Source: Shimia_B sp038525525 (lineage in GTDB: Bacteria; Pseudomonadota; Alphaproteobacteria; Rhodobacterales; Rhodobacteraceae). From it: DNA of 64,000 nt. A model generated the notes under the pieces. That model did not search any database, was not told where the DNA came from, and saw only the letters and a program-made list of their open reading frames with translations. Location: the NCBI GenBank assembly GCA_038525525.1, contig JBCBHO010000002.1:372001-436000 (forward strand), written 5' to 3'. Positions 51,934 to 60,966 of this stretch are shown here, in pieces. Within the stretch, counting starts at the first letter, position 1. Each line of letters begins with the position of its first letter. The position numbers were made by a program, and so were the translations under genes.

Positions 51934-52428
51934 TCAGCCGTCGAAGCGCCCCTGCTCCACGTTCTTGTGCAAGTGCGCCGCCGGGAAGACGCGACCGTTC
52001 ATGACACCCCACACGCCGGCAGGGAGAATCTGGGCGGCGACGACAGCGCCGCCGAGGTTGAACTCGCCATCCGAGGAGAAGAGCGAGAACGGCCTCATGG
52101 CTCCTGTGAGCACGATGGTTTTTTCGCCGGTCCCCTGCCCTTCGAGATACCGAGCTGTGTCCTCCATTGTCCCTGTTCCATGGGTGATGACGACACTGTC
52201 CTCGGTGCAGGCCTGCACCGCGTTCGAGATCGTGGCGCGATCCGCATCCTCGAAATGCAGGCTGTCTTTCAGCATCAGCACCTCCACGACGGGGAAGTGG
52301 CAGCGTCCGACGCGCAGCATCTCGGGAATGTGCGTCGCCCCATCGGGCGAAAAGCCAAGCGCTTCGGTCCGCGTGTCGTGGATCTTGTCGATTGTGCCGC
52401 CGGTGACGAAGATGCGAACGTCTCTCAA
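51934..52428 (-). CDS. Single-domain asparaginase-like protein
   Basis: About 164 residues matching only the N-terminal domain of type I/II asparaginases: RIFVTGGTIDK at the start (nucleophile Thr), VVITHGTGTMEDTARYL in the middle and IVLTGAMRP. Bacterial asparaginases are ~330 residues with a second domain that supplies the dimer and part of the site. In addition the usual Thr-Asp pair (GTDT) reads GTGT, so the catalytic Asp is Gly. It may be inactive or serve a different amide. The TTG at 52428 overlaps the iolB stop (TTGA); an ATG at 52452 is an alternative start. Confidence 0.75.
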   Translation of the reverse strand: MRDVRIFVTGGTIDKIHDTRTEALGFSPDGATHIPEMLRVGRCHFPVVEVLMLKDSLHFEDADRATISNAVQACTEDSVVITHGTGTMEDTARYLEGQGTGEKTIVLTGAMRPFSLFSSDGEFNLGGAVVAAQILPAGVWGVMNGRVFPAAHLHKNVEQGRFDG

Positions 52429-53234
52429 GTCGCGTCTCGATCCATGATCCATTGCACCTCGGGCGCCGCGACAAAGCGCCATTTTCGAAGCGGCCCAGCC
52501 ATGACGTTCAGGTAGTACATTTCAAAGCCGTAGGGCGCACCACAGGGGTGGTGGCCGCGTGGCACGAGAACCACGTCGCCATCCTTCACGGCCATCGTTT
52601 CATCCAAGGTGCCGTCATCGGTGTAGACCCGCTGGATCCCGAAACCGGTATTGGGATTGAGCCTGTGGTAATAGGTCTCTTCGAGGTAGGTAATGCGCGG
52701 GTAGTCATCCTCGTCGTGGCGATGGGAGGGATAAGATGACCAATGGCCCGCTGGGGTGAATACTTCTGTCACCAGCAGGCTATCCGCCACGTCCTCGGCT
52801 TCCATGGCGATGTTGTTGATGTAGCGTGTGTTCGTCCCCTTGCCGCGCTCTGTGAGGCTGATGCCGGACGGGCCTATCCGCTGGGCGTCGTGCCCCCCGT
52901 GACCCGGCGCAGAGCACACGGCAATCGTGCAATCCGTCTCTGCACGCGCGGTCCAGTCCGTGCCATTCGGCAAATAAAGACTATGAGGCGGAGACTTCTC
53001 GAAGACGTCCATCCGGTCGCCCAGCACACCCCAATCCTGTCCCGCGCCTTGAAGGTGCGCCTTGCCCTCCACGAGCACGATGATGACTTCCCGCCCGCCC
53101 GTCGTATCCGACGCGCTGTCCCCTTCCCGCAGGCGATGCAAGGAGAACCCGACATAGCGCCAACCTGCACTTTCCGGCGTGATGCGGTGCACCTCGCCGC
53201 TCGTGCCGAACGGCTTTCGAAGCAGATTGGCCAT
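52425..53234 (-). CDS. iolB: 5-deoxy-glucuronate isomerase
   Basis: A 269-residue bicupin that isomerises 5-deoxy-glucuronate to 5-dehydro-2-deoxy-gluconate in myo-inositol breakdown. It has YPSHRHDEDDYPRITYLEETYYHRLNP in the second cupin (~165-191, His-x-His and Glu metal ligands) and LVPRGHHPCGAPYGFEMYYLNVMAG at the end, typical IolB segments. It lies 12 nt after iolG on the same strand. Confidence 0.93.
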   Translation of the reverse strand: MANLLRKPFGTSGEVHRITPESAGWRYVGFSLHRLREGDSASDTTGGREVIIVLVEGKAHLQGAGQDWGVLGDRMDVFEKSPPHSLYLPNGTDWTARAETDCTIAVCSAPGHGGHDAQRIGPSGISLTERGKGTNTRYINNIAMEAEDVADSLLVTEVFTPAGHWSSYPSHRHDEDDYPRITYLEETYYHRLNPNTGFGIQRVYTDDGTLDETMAVKDGDVVLVPRGHHPCGAPYGFEMYYLNVMAGPLRKWRFVAAPEVQWIMDRDAT

Positions 53235-53246
53235 GGGGATCGTCTC

Positions 53247-54242
53247 CTAGATTTCGGCGAGCGCCACGGGCTTCCCGGAACGGATGGACATCGTTGCTGC
53301 TTCGGCCATGGCCAGCGCCGAGATGCCTTCTTGAAGCGTCACAGGCACGGTGGTGCCGTCGGTGACCGCTGCCACGAAGGCTGACCACTCCGCAGCGTAA
53401 GAGGCCATGTAGCGTTCCAGGAAGAAGTAGGTGGGCTTCGCACTCATGATCCCCTCGGACGTGGACTTCACCAGGCGGTTCTCCTGCACATTCTCAACCT
53501 CGAGGAGCCCTTCCGAGCCCAGCAGTTCCACGCGCTGATCATATCCATACGCGGCGCGCCGGGAATTCCTGATCACCGCGATACGCCCGTCGTCATAGCT
53601 CAGGGTGACGACGGCGGTATCCACATCTCCTGCGTCGCCGATCTCTCGGTCCACGAGGGAACTCGCCGTCGCCATCACGGTGACCGGCGCCTCGCCCATG
53701 AGGAATTGAGACATGTCGAAGTCATGGATCATCATGTCTCGGAAGAGCCCCCCTGATACCTTGATGTAGGATACCGGCGGTGGCGCTGGATCGAAGGAGG
53801 TGATCGAGAGCAATTCCGGTTTGCCGATCTCCCCCGCCTCGAGCGCTGATTTCAGCTGCGCGAAGTTGACATCGAAGCGTCGGTTGAAGCCGATCATGAC
53901 GGGCTGCCCCGAGCCCGCGATGGCCTCCTCGCAGGCTCGAGCCCGCGCGAGGCTGAGATCCACGGGCTTCTCACACAACACCGCCTTGCCAGCGGCCGTC
54001 GCCGCTTCGATGAGGTCGGAATGCGTGTCGGTCGACGTGGCGATCAGAACGGCGTCGATATCCGGGTCGCTGATGATTTCTTCAGTCGACCGGGAAGCGG
54101 CTTGATGCTCCGACGCCAGTCTATCCGCGACTTCAGGATGAAAATCAGAAATCGCCACGAGTTCCGACCCGACATGCCTCGTGATCGCAGCCGCATGTAC
54201 CGCGCCGATCCGGCCTGCGCCCAAAAGCCCAACCCTAAGCAT
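53247..54242 (-). CDS. iolG: Inositol 2-dehydrogenase
   Basis: A 331-residue Gfo/Idh/MocA oxidoreductase. The NAD-binding GLLGAGRIGAVHAAAI is at residues ~4-19 and CEKPVDLSLARA with the conserved Lys at ~92-103. GFNRRFDVNF and DMMIHDFDMSQFL (catalytic Asp/His region) follow. It oxidises myo-inositol to scyllo-inosose, the first pathway step. The other iol genes are not in the window. Its ATG overlaps the stop of a 24-codon ORF (TGATG). Confidence 0.88.
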   Translation of the reverse strand: MLRVGLLGAGRIGAVHAAAITRHVGSELVAISDFHPEVADRLASEHQAASRSTEEIISDPDIDAVLIATSTDTHSDLIEAATAAGKAVLCEKPVDLSLARARACEEAIAGSGQPVMIGFNRRFDVNFAQLKSALEAGEIGKPELLSITSFDPAPPPVSYIKVSGGLFRDMMIHDFDMSQFLMGEAPVTVMATASSLVDREIGDAGDVDTAVVTLSYDDGRIAVIRNSRRAAYGYDQRVELLGSEGLLEVENVQENRLVKSTSEGIMSAKPTYFFLERYMASYAAEWSAFVAAVTDGTTVPVTLQEGISALAMAEAATMSIRSGKPVALAEI

Positions 54243-54316
54243 CAGAGAGCCCCTGACTCTAAGAAGGCCTGAGCCACTTCGACGAAGGACGCTTCCGAAG
54301 AGACCTGAACGTGCAT
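54242..54316 (-). CDS. 24-codon ORF coupled to iolG
   Basis: The ATG at 54316 has a GGGGGG run 4 nt before it. The frame has 24 codons and its TGA shares bases with the iolG ATG (TGATG). The peptide is mildly acidic and probably helical (SFVEVAQAFLESGAL). It could be a translational leader for iolG or a leftover C-terminus of a lost gene. Confidence 0.4.
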   Translation of the reverse strand: MHVQVSSEASFVEVAQAFLESGAL

Positions 54317-54377
54317 GCTACCCCCCAATCATTGCTTCGAAGTAGGGGCACAAGGCGAGGTGCACATCAAGGGGGGC

Positions 54378-54408
54378 AGAAGAAGGAGCCCGCCGCGAGG
54401 ACGGGCTC
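54378..54408 (-). terminator. Intrinsic terminator after acnB
   Basis: On the minus strand GAGCCCG and CGGGCTC pair around a 9-nt loop and are followed by a T-rich CTTCTTCT. It begins 9 nt after the acnB stop and separates acnB from the iol genes. Confidence 0.75.
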
Positions 54409-54416
54409 TAACAACG

Positions 54417-57203
54417 TCAGTAGTGCACAGAGAGTGCGTCCATCGGTGTCTTCTGCGGTGGGGCAAACTTGGTGAGGTCGATGCCCTCGACTGCTGTCTT
54501 ATACTCATCGACCGTCGGCGTCCGCCCCAAGATGGCCGCGAGGACCACAACAGGCGTTGAAGCCAGGAGAGACTCCCCGAGTTTATCGGCAGAGTCTTCC
54601 ACGACGCGCCCTTTGAAGAGGCGTGTGGACGTCGCGAGCACCGTGTCGCCCTTCCCTGCCTTCTCCTGGTTGCCCATGCACAGGTTACAGCCGGGCCGCT
54701 CCAGGTAGAGGATGTTCTCGTACTCTGTGCGCGCCTTTTGCTTGGGCGCGGCATCGTCGAATTCGAAGCCCGCATATTTCTGCAGGATCTCCCAATCGCC
54801 CTCTGCCTTCAGCTCGTCGATGATGTTGTAGGTCGGCGCGGCGACCACCAAAGGCGCCTCGAATTTTACGTCCCCATAGGCCGTCTCAAGGTTGCGCAGC
54901 ATCTGTGCCACGATCTTCACGTCGCCCTTGTGGACCATGCAGGAGCCAACAAAGCCGAGGTCCACTTTCTTGTCGCGATAGAAGCTGATGGGGCGGATCG
55001 TATCGTGGGTGTAGCGCTTGGAGACATCGGCGTTCTGCACATCGGGATCTGCAATCATGGGCTCGTCGATCTTGTCGAGATCCACCACGACTTCGGCGAA
55101 GTACTTTGCATCCTCGTCGGGGCGAAGTGCGGGCTTCTCGCCCGATTTGATCTGCGCGATGCGGGCATCGGCAATGCCAATCAACTTCGCCAGCATGCCG
55201 CTTTCATGCTCCATGCCCTTGTCGATCATGATCTGGATGCGGGACTTGGCGAGTTCGAGCGAACCAATGAGTGTCTCGTCGTTTGAGATGCAAACCGAAG
55301 CCTTCGCTTTCATCTCGGCCGTCCAGTCGGTGAAAGTGAAGGCCTGATCGGCAAGCAACGTCCCGATATGGACCTCGATGACGCGGCCTTGGAAGACGTT
55401 GTCGCCATGCTGTTCGAGCATCTGCGCCTGCGTGGCATGAACCACATCCCGGAAATCCATGTGATCGGCCATTTGCCCGGTGAAGGTAACCTTCACGGAT
55501 TCCGGGATCGGCATGGAAGCCTCCCCGGTCGCGAGCGCGAGCGCCACGGTCCCGGAATCCGCGCCAAACGCCACGCCTTTCGACATGCGCGTGTGGCTGT
55601 CGCCGCCTATGATGATCGCCCAATCGTCGACCGTGATGTCATTGAGCACCTTGTGGATCACGTCTGTCATCGCGTGATAGACGCCTTTCGGGTCCCGGCC
55701 GGTGACGAGGCCGAAATCGTTCATGAATTTCATCAGCCGCGGCGTGTTGGCCTGCGCCTTGAGGTCCCAGACCGAGGCCGTGTGGCAGCCGGACTGGTAC
55801 GCACCGTCCACAAGAGGAGAGACCACGGTGGCAGCCATGGCCTCGAGTTCCTGCATGGTCATGAGCCCGGTCGTGTCCTGCGACCCCACGATGTTGACCT
55901 TCACCCGCACGTCCGATCCGGCATGAAGGACTTTGCCCGGCGTGATGCCCTGCGCATTGGCGTTGAAGATCTTCTCGACCGCCGTGAGGCCTTGCCCGGC
56001 GTGACTGATCTCTTTTGAGGCCGCGAATGCCGATTTCAGCTCCTGCCCCAGGGCCTCTGCCGCGAATGTCTGTAGCTTCTTGCCGAACACGATGGCGTAG
56101 GAGCCACCGGCCTTCATGAACTCCATCTTCTGAGGCGTGAAGGACGAGGACATGTCGACAAGCTCCTCCCCGTCTTCGGAGTAAAGCTTCTTGTCTTTCG
56201 TGTTGATCTTCAGAACGGTGCCGGTGGCGACGGAATACCGCTGCTCGAGGATTGCGTTGCCATCATTCCCGAGGATCGGCTTGCCGTTCTCGTCGACTTT
56301 CTTGACCCAGTTCTTGAGATCGACACCTATCCCGCCGGTAACGCCCACCGTTGTGAGAAAGATGGGTGAAATGCCGTTCGTGCCGGCCACGATCGGAGCG
56401 ATGTTGACAAACGGCACATAGGGAGAGGCCTGCTTGCCTGTCCACAGCGCCACGTTGTTCACACCGGACATGCGCGAAGATCCCACGCCCATCGTACCCT
56501 TCTCCGCGACGAGCATCACGCGCTTGCCGGGATGCGCTTTCTTGAGCGCTTCGATCTCGTCCTGCGCTTCCGCCGAGATCAGGCACTTGCCATGCAGCTC
56601 GCGGTCGGCGCGTGAGTGTGCCTGATTGCCGGGGGAAAGGAGATCCGTGGAGATGTCGCCTTCCGCGGCGATGTAAGTGACGACATCGATCTCATCTTCG
56701 ACATCGTCGAGCTTGGTGAAGAACTCTGCCTTGGCATAGCTTTCGAGGATGTCCTTAGCGACGGCATTCCCTTCTTTCAGGGCGTCTCCGAGCCGCTGCA
56801 TGTCCGCGTCATAGAGAAACACTTGCGTCTTTAGCACGTCGGCAGCCTGCGCCGCCCGCTCAGCTGCATCGCCCAACGCGATGTCGAGCAAGACTTCCAC
56901 CGATGGCCCACCCTTCATGTGGCTCAAAAGCTCGAACGCAAACTCCGGCGTGATCTCCGGGACCTGCTCTGAGCCCAGAGCCACAGCTTTGAGGAATTGC
57001 GCTTTCACTCGTCCTGCGGCGGTCGTTCCGGGAAGCGTGTTGTAGATGAAGAAGTTGAGCGACGCGTCTCTCTGCGGATGGTCCCGATCTTTGATTTGCC
57101 CGATGATCTCGGCCGTCAGATCTCCATCATCAATGGGCTTCGGATGCAGCCCATCAGCTTTGCGTGCTTCGATCTCGGCGAGGTAATCTGCGTAGAGGCT
57201 CAT
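54417..57203 (-). CDS. acnB: Aconitate hydratase B
   Basis: A 928-residue bifunctional aconitase/2-methylisocitrate dehydratase of the TCA cycle. An N-terminal HEAT-like helical domain (~1-160) and swivel domain (~165-370) precede the catalytic domains, the AcnB order. [4Fe-4S] ligands are Cys in GSCMVHKGD (~707) and the CNLCMGNQEKAG pair (~766-777). GGDSHTRMSKGVAFGADSG and LATGEASMPIPESVKV are also diagnostic. The length is slightly longer than E. coli AcnB (865). GAAGG precedes the ATG by 8 nt. Confidence 0.97.
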   Translation of the reverse strand: MSLYADYLAEIEARKADGLHPKPIDDGDLTAEIIGQIKDRDHPQRDASLNFFIYNTLPGTTAAGRVKAQFLKAVALGSEQVPEITPEFAFELLSHMKGGPSVEVLLDIALGDAAERAAQAADVLKTQVFLYDADMQRLGDALKEGNAVAKDILESYAKAEFFTKLDDVEDEIDVVTYIAAEGDISTDLLSPGNQAHSRADRELHGKCLISAEAQDEIEALKKAHPGKRVMLVAEKGTMGVGSSRMSGVNNVALWTGKQASPYVPFVNIAPIVAGTNGISPIFLTTVGVTGGIGVDLKNWVKKVDENGKPILGNDGNAILEQRYSVATGTVLKINTKDKKLYSEDGEELVDMSSSFTPQKMEFMKAGGSYAIVFGKKLQTFAAEALGQELKSAFAASKEISHAGQGLTAVEKIFNANAQGITPGKVLHAGSDVRVKVNIVGSQDTTGLMTMQELEAMAATVVSPLVDGAYQSGCHTASVWDLKAQANTPRLMKFMNDFGLVTGRDPKGVYHAMTDVIHKVLNDITVDDWAIIIGGDSHTRMSKGVAFGADSGTVALALATGEASMPIPESVKVTFTGQMADHMDFRDVVHATQAQMLEQHGDNVFQGRVIEVHIGTLLADQAFTFTDWTAEMKAKASVCISNDETLIGSLELAKSRIQIMIDKGMEHESGMLAKLIGIADARIAQIKSGEKPALRPDEDAKYFAEVVVDLDKIDEPMIADPDVQNADVSKRYTHDTIRPISFYRDKKVDLGFVGSCMVHKGDVKIVAQMLRNLETAYGDVKFEAPLVVAAPTYNIIDELKAEGDWEILQKYAGFEFDDAAPKQKARTEYENILYLERPGCNLCMGNQEKAGKGDTVLATSTRLFKGRVVEDSADKLGESLLASTPVVVLAAILGRTPTVDEYKTAVEGIDLTKFAPPQKTPMDALSVHY

Positions 57204-57237
57204 GGCGGACCTTCAAAAAAGGAAAAACACGGGGTCT

Positions 57238-57253
57238 GTATACGGCGGTATAC
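57238..57253. promoter_or_regulatory. GTATAC repeat pair upstream of acnB
   Basis: GTATAC occurs twice (57238-57243 and 57248-57253), four bases apart, giving a 16-bp near-palindrome 35 nt before the acnB start. It could supply a -10 box on the minus strand (TATACA) or an operator. Confidence 0.35.
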
Positions 57254-57403
57254 GACAATTGCGCCGCGTGCAACGGCAGTGAAGGTGACATCTCGCCTCA
57301 CGACCGTGACCACGCCGCGCATTGAGGGCGCGCGAGAGAGGTTCGATGAGCACCTACTACCGAGTTTTATCCGTACAGGTCCGGGGGAACGCGAGCGCTG
57401 GCT

Positions 57404-57943
57404 TTAGAGCGCGTCCCGCGCGATTTCCCGTGCAAGGTCTGCGATGAGAGCAGACCGGCCTGCTCCGGCCGCGGCTGCGGACGCCCCTGCTATGGGGCGG
57501 CTCAGGTCAAACAGGTGCGCGTGATCGCGCCCACGTCCTTCTTGGTCGGCCACGAAGTACTGCCCCGCCAGCCGGACGACGCCATTGCTGATGATGAACT
57601 CTTCCACCCGGACATCCACGCGTGCCGCCGGAAATGAGTCAAAAGGCCAAGGCTCGGAGGCCACGCGCGCGCCCGTGATCTCTTTGAGATTGCGCGCGAG
57701 CGCGAGCGTCACGGCCCGCGTCGGATCGTCCGCCCAAAGGGCCTCTGAGAAAACGATCGCACCGCCGCTCGAAACCGCGATTTCTTCGCCAGACGCGTAG
57801 GACGGGAGAGAGACTTCTCGCACCTCGATCGAGGAAAAGGAGGTGCGAATGCGCTCCGTCGCTTCCACCTGTGGCGCTTGAACGAATTGATCCTCGGAGC
57901 ACGCGGCCAGAAGCAAAGCAAATGAAACAAAGAGAATACGCAT
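57404..57943 (-). CDS. pqiC: PqiC-type outer-membrane lipoprotein
   Basis: A 179-residue lipoprotein with signal and lipobox LLAAC (Cys15), followed by the ABC-type transport auxiliary lipoprotein domain (DUF330). PqiC forms a ring at the outer membrane that docks the PqiB needle in intermembrane lipid transport. It follows pqiB by 3 nt and ends the pqi operon. Confidence 0.85.
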   Translation of the reverse strand: MRILFVSFALLLAACSEDQFVQAPQVEATERIRTSFSSIEVREVSLPSYASGEEIAVSSGGAIVFSEALWADDPTRAVTLALARNLKEITGARVASEPWPFDSFPAARVDVRVEEFIISNGVVRLAGQYFVADQEGRGRDHAHLFDLSRPIAGASAAAAGAGRSALIADLAREIARDAL

Positions 57944-57946
57944 CGT

Positions 57947-60334
57947 TTAGCGCCCCAGAATTAAGGAGTTTGGCCGCCGCTCAATGGCACGGGCCAGATC
58001 GGTCAGCGCTTCGGCGGCCCGTTCGATCTCGCGCAAGGCGGAAGACGTCTCTCGCGCAAAGGTGCTGTTGCCGTCGAAGTCGGACAATGTGGATTGCGCT
58101 TGGCCGAGGGTGGCGTTCAATCGCTCCACGAGCGCCGGCAGATCTTGCGCAGCGGTCTCGATCGCTGCGGCCGCGTCCGAGGCGGAGGCGAGAGTGGCGT
58201 TTGCATTCTCCACCAAGCCACCTGCGCGCAGCTCTGCCAGTGCTGCCTCTGCTTCCCCGAGTGCGCCCGATAATGCCCCGGGAAGGTCTGCCTCGCTGGC
58301 ATCCCCAAAGAGCTGGCTCGCGGAGGCCAAGACGCCTTCAAGCTCCACAGCCAGTTGGTCGAGTTGCACGGCTTGGGCGTTGGCTGCGATGGCATCGAGG
58401 CGGGCGACCAGGTCAGGCACGCCCGCAACCGAGGCCTCCACCGCGTCCGCAGCGTCCGAGGCATCCGCAAGGGCCGCATTCAGCGTTTCGGCTGTGTTCG
58501 CCTCGGTGAGGTTATTGAGAAGCAATGCGAGATCATCCACGGCCGCACTGGCCGCCGCGGGAAGTGCTTGAATGCCTTCCGAGGCCGCGAAGCGCCGTGC
58601 CTCTGCGGCGAGGCCCGTGGCCTCGGTCACAAGATCCTCCAGCGGAAGCGCGGTGGCATTGTCCACAAGAAGACCAACCCTCTCTATGAGATCCGGCAGT
58701 CCCCGCAGACCAGCATTCGCAGCTTCCGCCGCAGCACCGACCTGATCCACCGCGGCCAGTAGCCGCTCCACCGCCCCGGCGTCTCTCAGCTCGGCCAGTA
58801 TCAGGCGCAAGTCACCGCTCGCGCTCTGCAGGTCTCGCAGCAACGCATTCACTTCAGCCGGCATCGCCTGGATTTCTTCCGATCCGATGACGCCGCGGGC
58901 GTCCGAGAGAAGGCCGCGCAGTTCGCCGGGCGTCTCGCGAAGATCGTCGCTCGCCACGAAGGCCGTCGCGTTGTCGAGGAAGTTGATGGCGCTCGAGAGC
59001 AGCTCCTCGATTGGAAGGGCGTTCACGCGCTCGAATACGCCCTCCGCAGTTGCCGAAACGTCCGCAATATCGCTCTTGGTCACCGGAAAGATCGGGAAGG
59101 GATCGGCATCGAGCCGCAGCTCCGCCGGGGGCGGGTCGTCGACGGAGATCAGCTCGATCTTCAGACCACCGGTCAGAATGGAAGCCGAAGCAAGGCGCGC
59201 CCTGAGCCCCTCATCGACACGCTCCGCAAGATACTCCAGGGCCTCCTGCTCGGTGATCTGTCCACCGAGACCGAAGCGCGACGGCGTGATCTCGACCGTT
59301 CCAAGCAGGCGCACACGGGTATCGCCAAACAGATCTTCATCCACGACGCCGGTCACATTCACGACCTGACCTATCCGCACGCCGCGCCATTCCACCGCGG
59401 CTTCGGCCGCGAGGCCACCGACGTTTTCGTTGAAGACCATCGTCAGATTGACGGTCGTGCCGTCGTTCTCCTCGAAGATCGAGTTCCGTGCGCTTCCACG
59501 ATCCGGGAAAACCTCAAACACGAGGCCCGGGCGGACCGGCTGACCGCCGGACACGAGCGTATCGAAGGTGATCCCCCCGGAAATCAGCGAGGCAAGCGAC
59601 GAGAAGTCCAGCTCCGCGCCGTTCGGGCCGATGGAGACCGAGAAGCCCGATGTGTCCCAAAACCGGGTCGCAGTCGTGACGAGACGCTGATGCTCCTCGT
59701 AAATGACCGCATTCGCAAAGACGCTTCCGCCGTCGCGGCTGATCCGCGCTGGCCCCAAGCGCCCGACCTCGATGCCCTTGAAGAGAATGGGGGTATTCTC
59801 AGAGAGCCCGGACGGGCGTGACGAGCGGAGCTCGATTTCGACGCCGCGGCGATAGCTCCTGATGAGCGGCGGCTCCGTAAGGCCCTGGTACTCGTACACG
59901 AGCTCTCCCGCCACGCTGTCCCATGTGCCCTCGATGTAGACCCCTGAGAGCACCGTATCGAGCCCGGTCACACCAGAAGTCGTCACTTCAGGCTGAACGA
60001 TCCAGAATTGCGCCCCTTGATCTAGGAACGGCGCCACCTCCGGGTCCATCCGCACGTCGATGAGGACCTGCGTGAGGTCATCGTTGAACGTGACCCGTTC
60101 GACGACGCCAACGGACACATTGCGAAACCTGAGCTCTGTCTCATCGGCGAGAATGCCTGCCGCATCCTCGAATGCGATCTGAATGAGGGGCCCACGGTTC
60201 GTGTAAGTGCTCACGGCGACGGAGACCGCGATGAGGAGTGCCGCAATCGGCACCAGCCAAACGAAAGACACCGCGGAAAGGCCTGGCCGCTTGCGTTCCG
60301 TTCGATGGGCCTCTGGGATGTCTTCTGAACTCAA
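57947..60334 (-). CDS. pqiB: PqiB, multi-MCE-domain lipid transport protein
   Basis: A 795-residue inner-membrane anchored MCE protein. It has an N-terminal TM (~20-40), three MlaD/MCE repeats (~45-135, ~160-225, ~280-400) and a long Ala/Leu/Glu-rich helical region (~430-780) that would form the needle. In E. coli PqiB (546 aa) the three MCE rings plus needle span the periplasm; this one has a needle region ~250 residues longer. It overlaps pqiA2 by 4 nt. Confidence 0.92.
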   Translation of the reverse strand: MSSEDIPEAHRTERKRPGLSAVSFVWLVPIAALLIAVSVAVSTYTNRGPLIQIAFEDAAGILADETELRFRNVSVGVVERVTFNDDLTQVLIDVRMDPEVAPFLDQGAQFWIVQPEVTTSGVTGLDTVLSGVYIEGTWDSVAGELVYEYQGLTEPPLIRSYRRGVEIELRSSRPSGLSENTPILFKGIEVGRLGPARISRDGGSVFANAVIYEEHQRLVTTATRFWDTSGFSVSIGPNGAELDFSSLASLISGGITFDTLVSGGQPVRPGLVFEVFPDRGSARNSIFEENDGTTVNLTMVFNENVGGLAAEAAVEWRGVRIGQVVNVTGVVDEDLFGDTRVRLLGTVEITPSRFGLGGQITEQEALEYLAERVDEGLRARLASASILTGGLKIELISVDDPPPAELRLDADPFPIFPVTKSDIADVSATAEGVFERVNALPIEELLSSAINFLDNATAFVASDDLRETPGELRGLLSDARGVIGSEEIQAMPAEVNALLRDLQSASGDLRLILAELRDAGAVERLLAAVDQVGAAAEAANAGLRGLPDLIERVGLLVDNATALPLEDLVTEATGLAAEARRFAASEGIQALPAAASAAVDDLALLLNNLTEANTAETLNAALADASDAADAVEASVAGVPDLVARLDAIAANAQAVQLDQLAVELEGVLASASQLFGDASEADLPGALSGALGEAEAALAELRAGGLVENANATLASASDAAAAIETAAQDLPALVERLNATLGQAQSTLSDFDGNSTFARETSSALREIERAAEALTDLARAIERRPNSLILGR

Positions 60335-60966
60335 ACGTTCGCCTCTGCGGTCTCTTCGTCGTCAATATCCCCGATTTGGTCCCATATCAGCCTTGAATCG
60401 AAGCTCTGTGCCGCGAGCATGGTGAATATGACGGACAGCGCAAAGGCAAGGGTGGCGATGCCCGCATTCACAGATGCGGCACTGCTGAGTTGGACCAAGG
60501 CAGACAGGATCGCCACGACGAACACATCGATCATGGACCAGCGCCCGATATACTCGACGATCTCGTAGACCAGAAAGCGTCGGCCTGGCCCCCAATTTGC
60601 CCCGCGCTTCACCGAAAGCGCGAGGTAAGCAATGGCAAAGAACTTCGCGAGCGGGATCACGACGGAAGCGACAAGGATCACGAGAGCAATGAAGACCGCT
60701 CCGTGAGACAAAAGATCGAGCGCGCCAGCGATGATCGTGTCGGATTGTGTATGAAAGAGCGTGCGCGTCTCCAGCATGGGAAACGTGTTGGCCGGAATGT
60801 AAGCGAGCACGCCTGCGATCCACCAGGCCCACACACGCTGCAGACTTGCCCGATCTCTTGAGACAAGAGGCGCACCGCAGCGCTCACAGGTCTCAGTGCC
60901 GCGCTTGTGCACGCGCAGACAGGTGCGGCAGCCCACAAGACCCTTTTCTCGCGCCGTGATCGTCAT
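60331..60966 (-). CDS. pqiA: Paraquat-inducible protein A, second half-type
   Basis: A 211-residue membrane protein with an N-terminal zinc-ribbon-like CRTCLRVHKRGTETCERCG (~12-30) and four TM helices (~45-200). It corresponds to one of the two repeats of E. coli PqiA (417 aa). The ATG at 60966 overlaps the stop of the other half (ATGA); the frame is open further upstream inside that gene. It works with pqiB and pqiC. Confidence 0.88.
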   Translation of the reverse strand: MTITAREKGLVGCRTCLRVHKRGTETCERCGAPLVSRDRASLQRVWAWWIAGVLAYIPANTFPMLETRTLFHTQSDTIIAGALDLLSHGAVFIALVILVASVVIPLAKFFAIAYLALSVKRGANWGPGRRFLVYEIVEYIGRWSMIDVFVVAILSALVQLSSAASVNAGIATLAFALSVIFTMLAAQSFDSRLIWDQIGDIDDEETAEANV

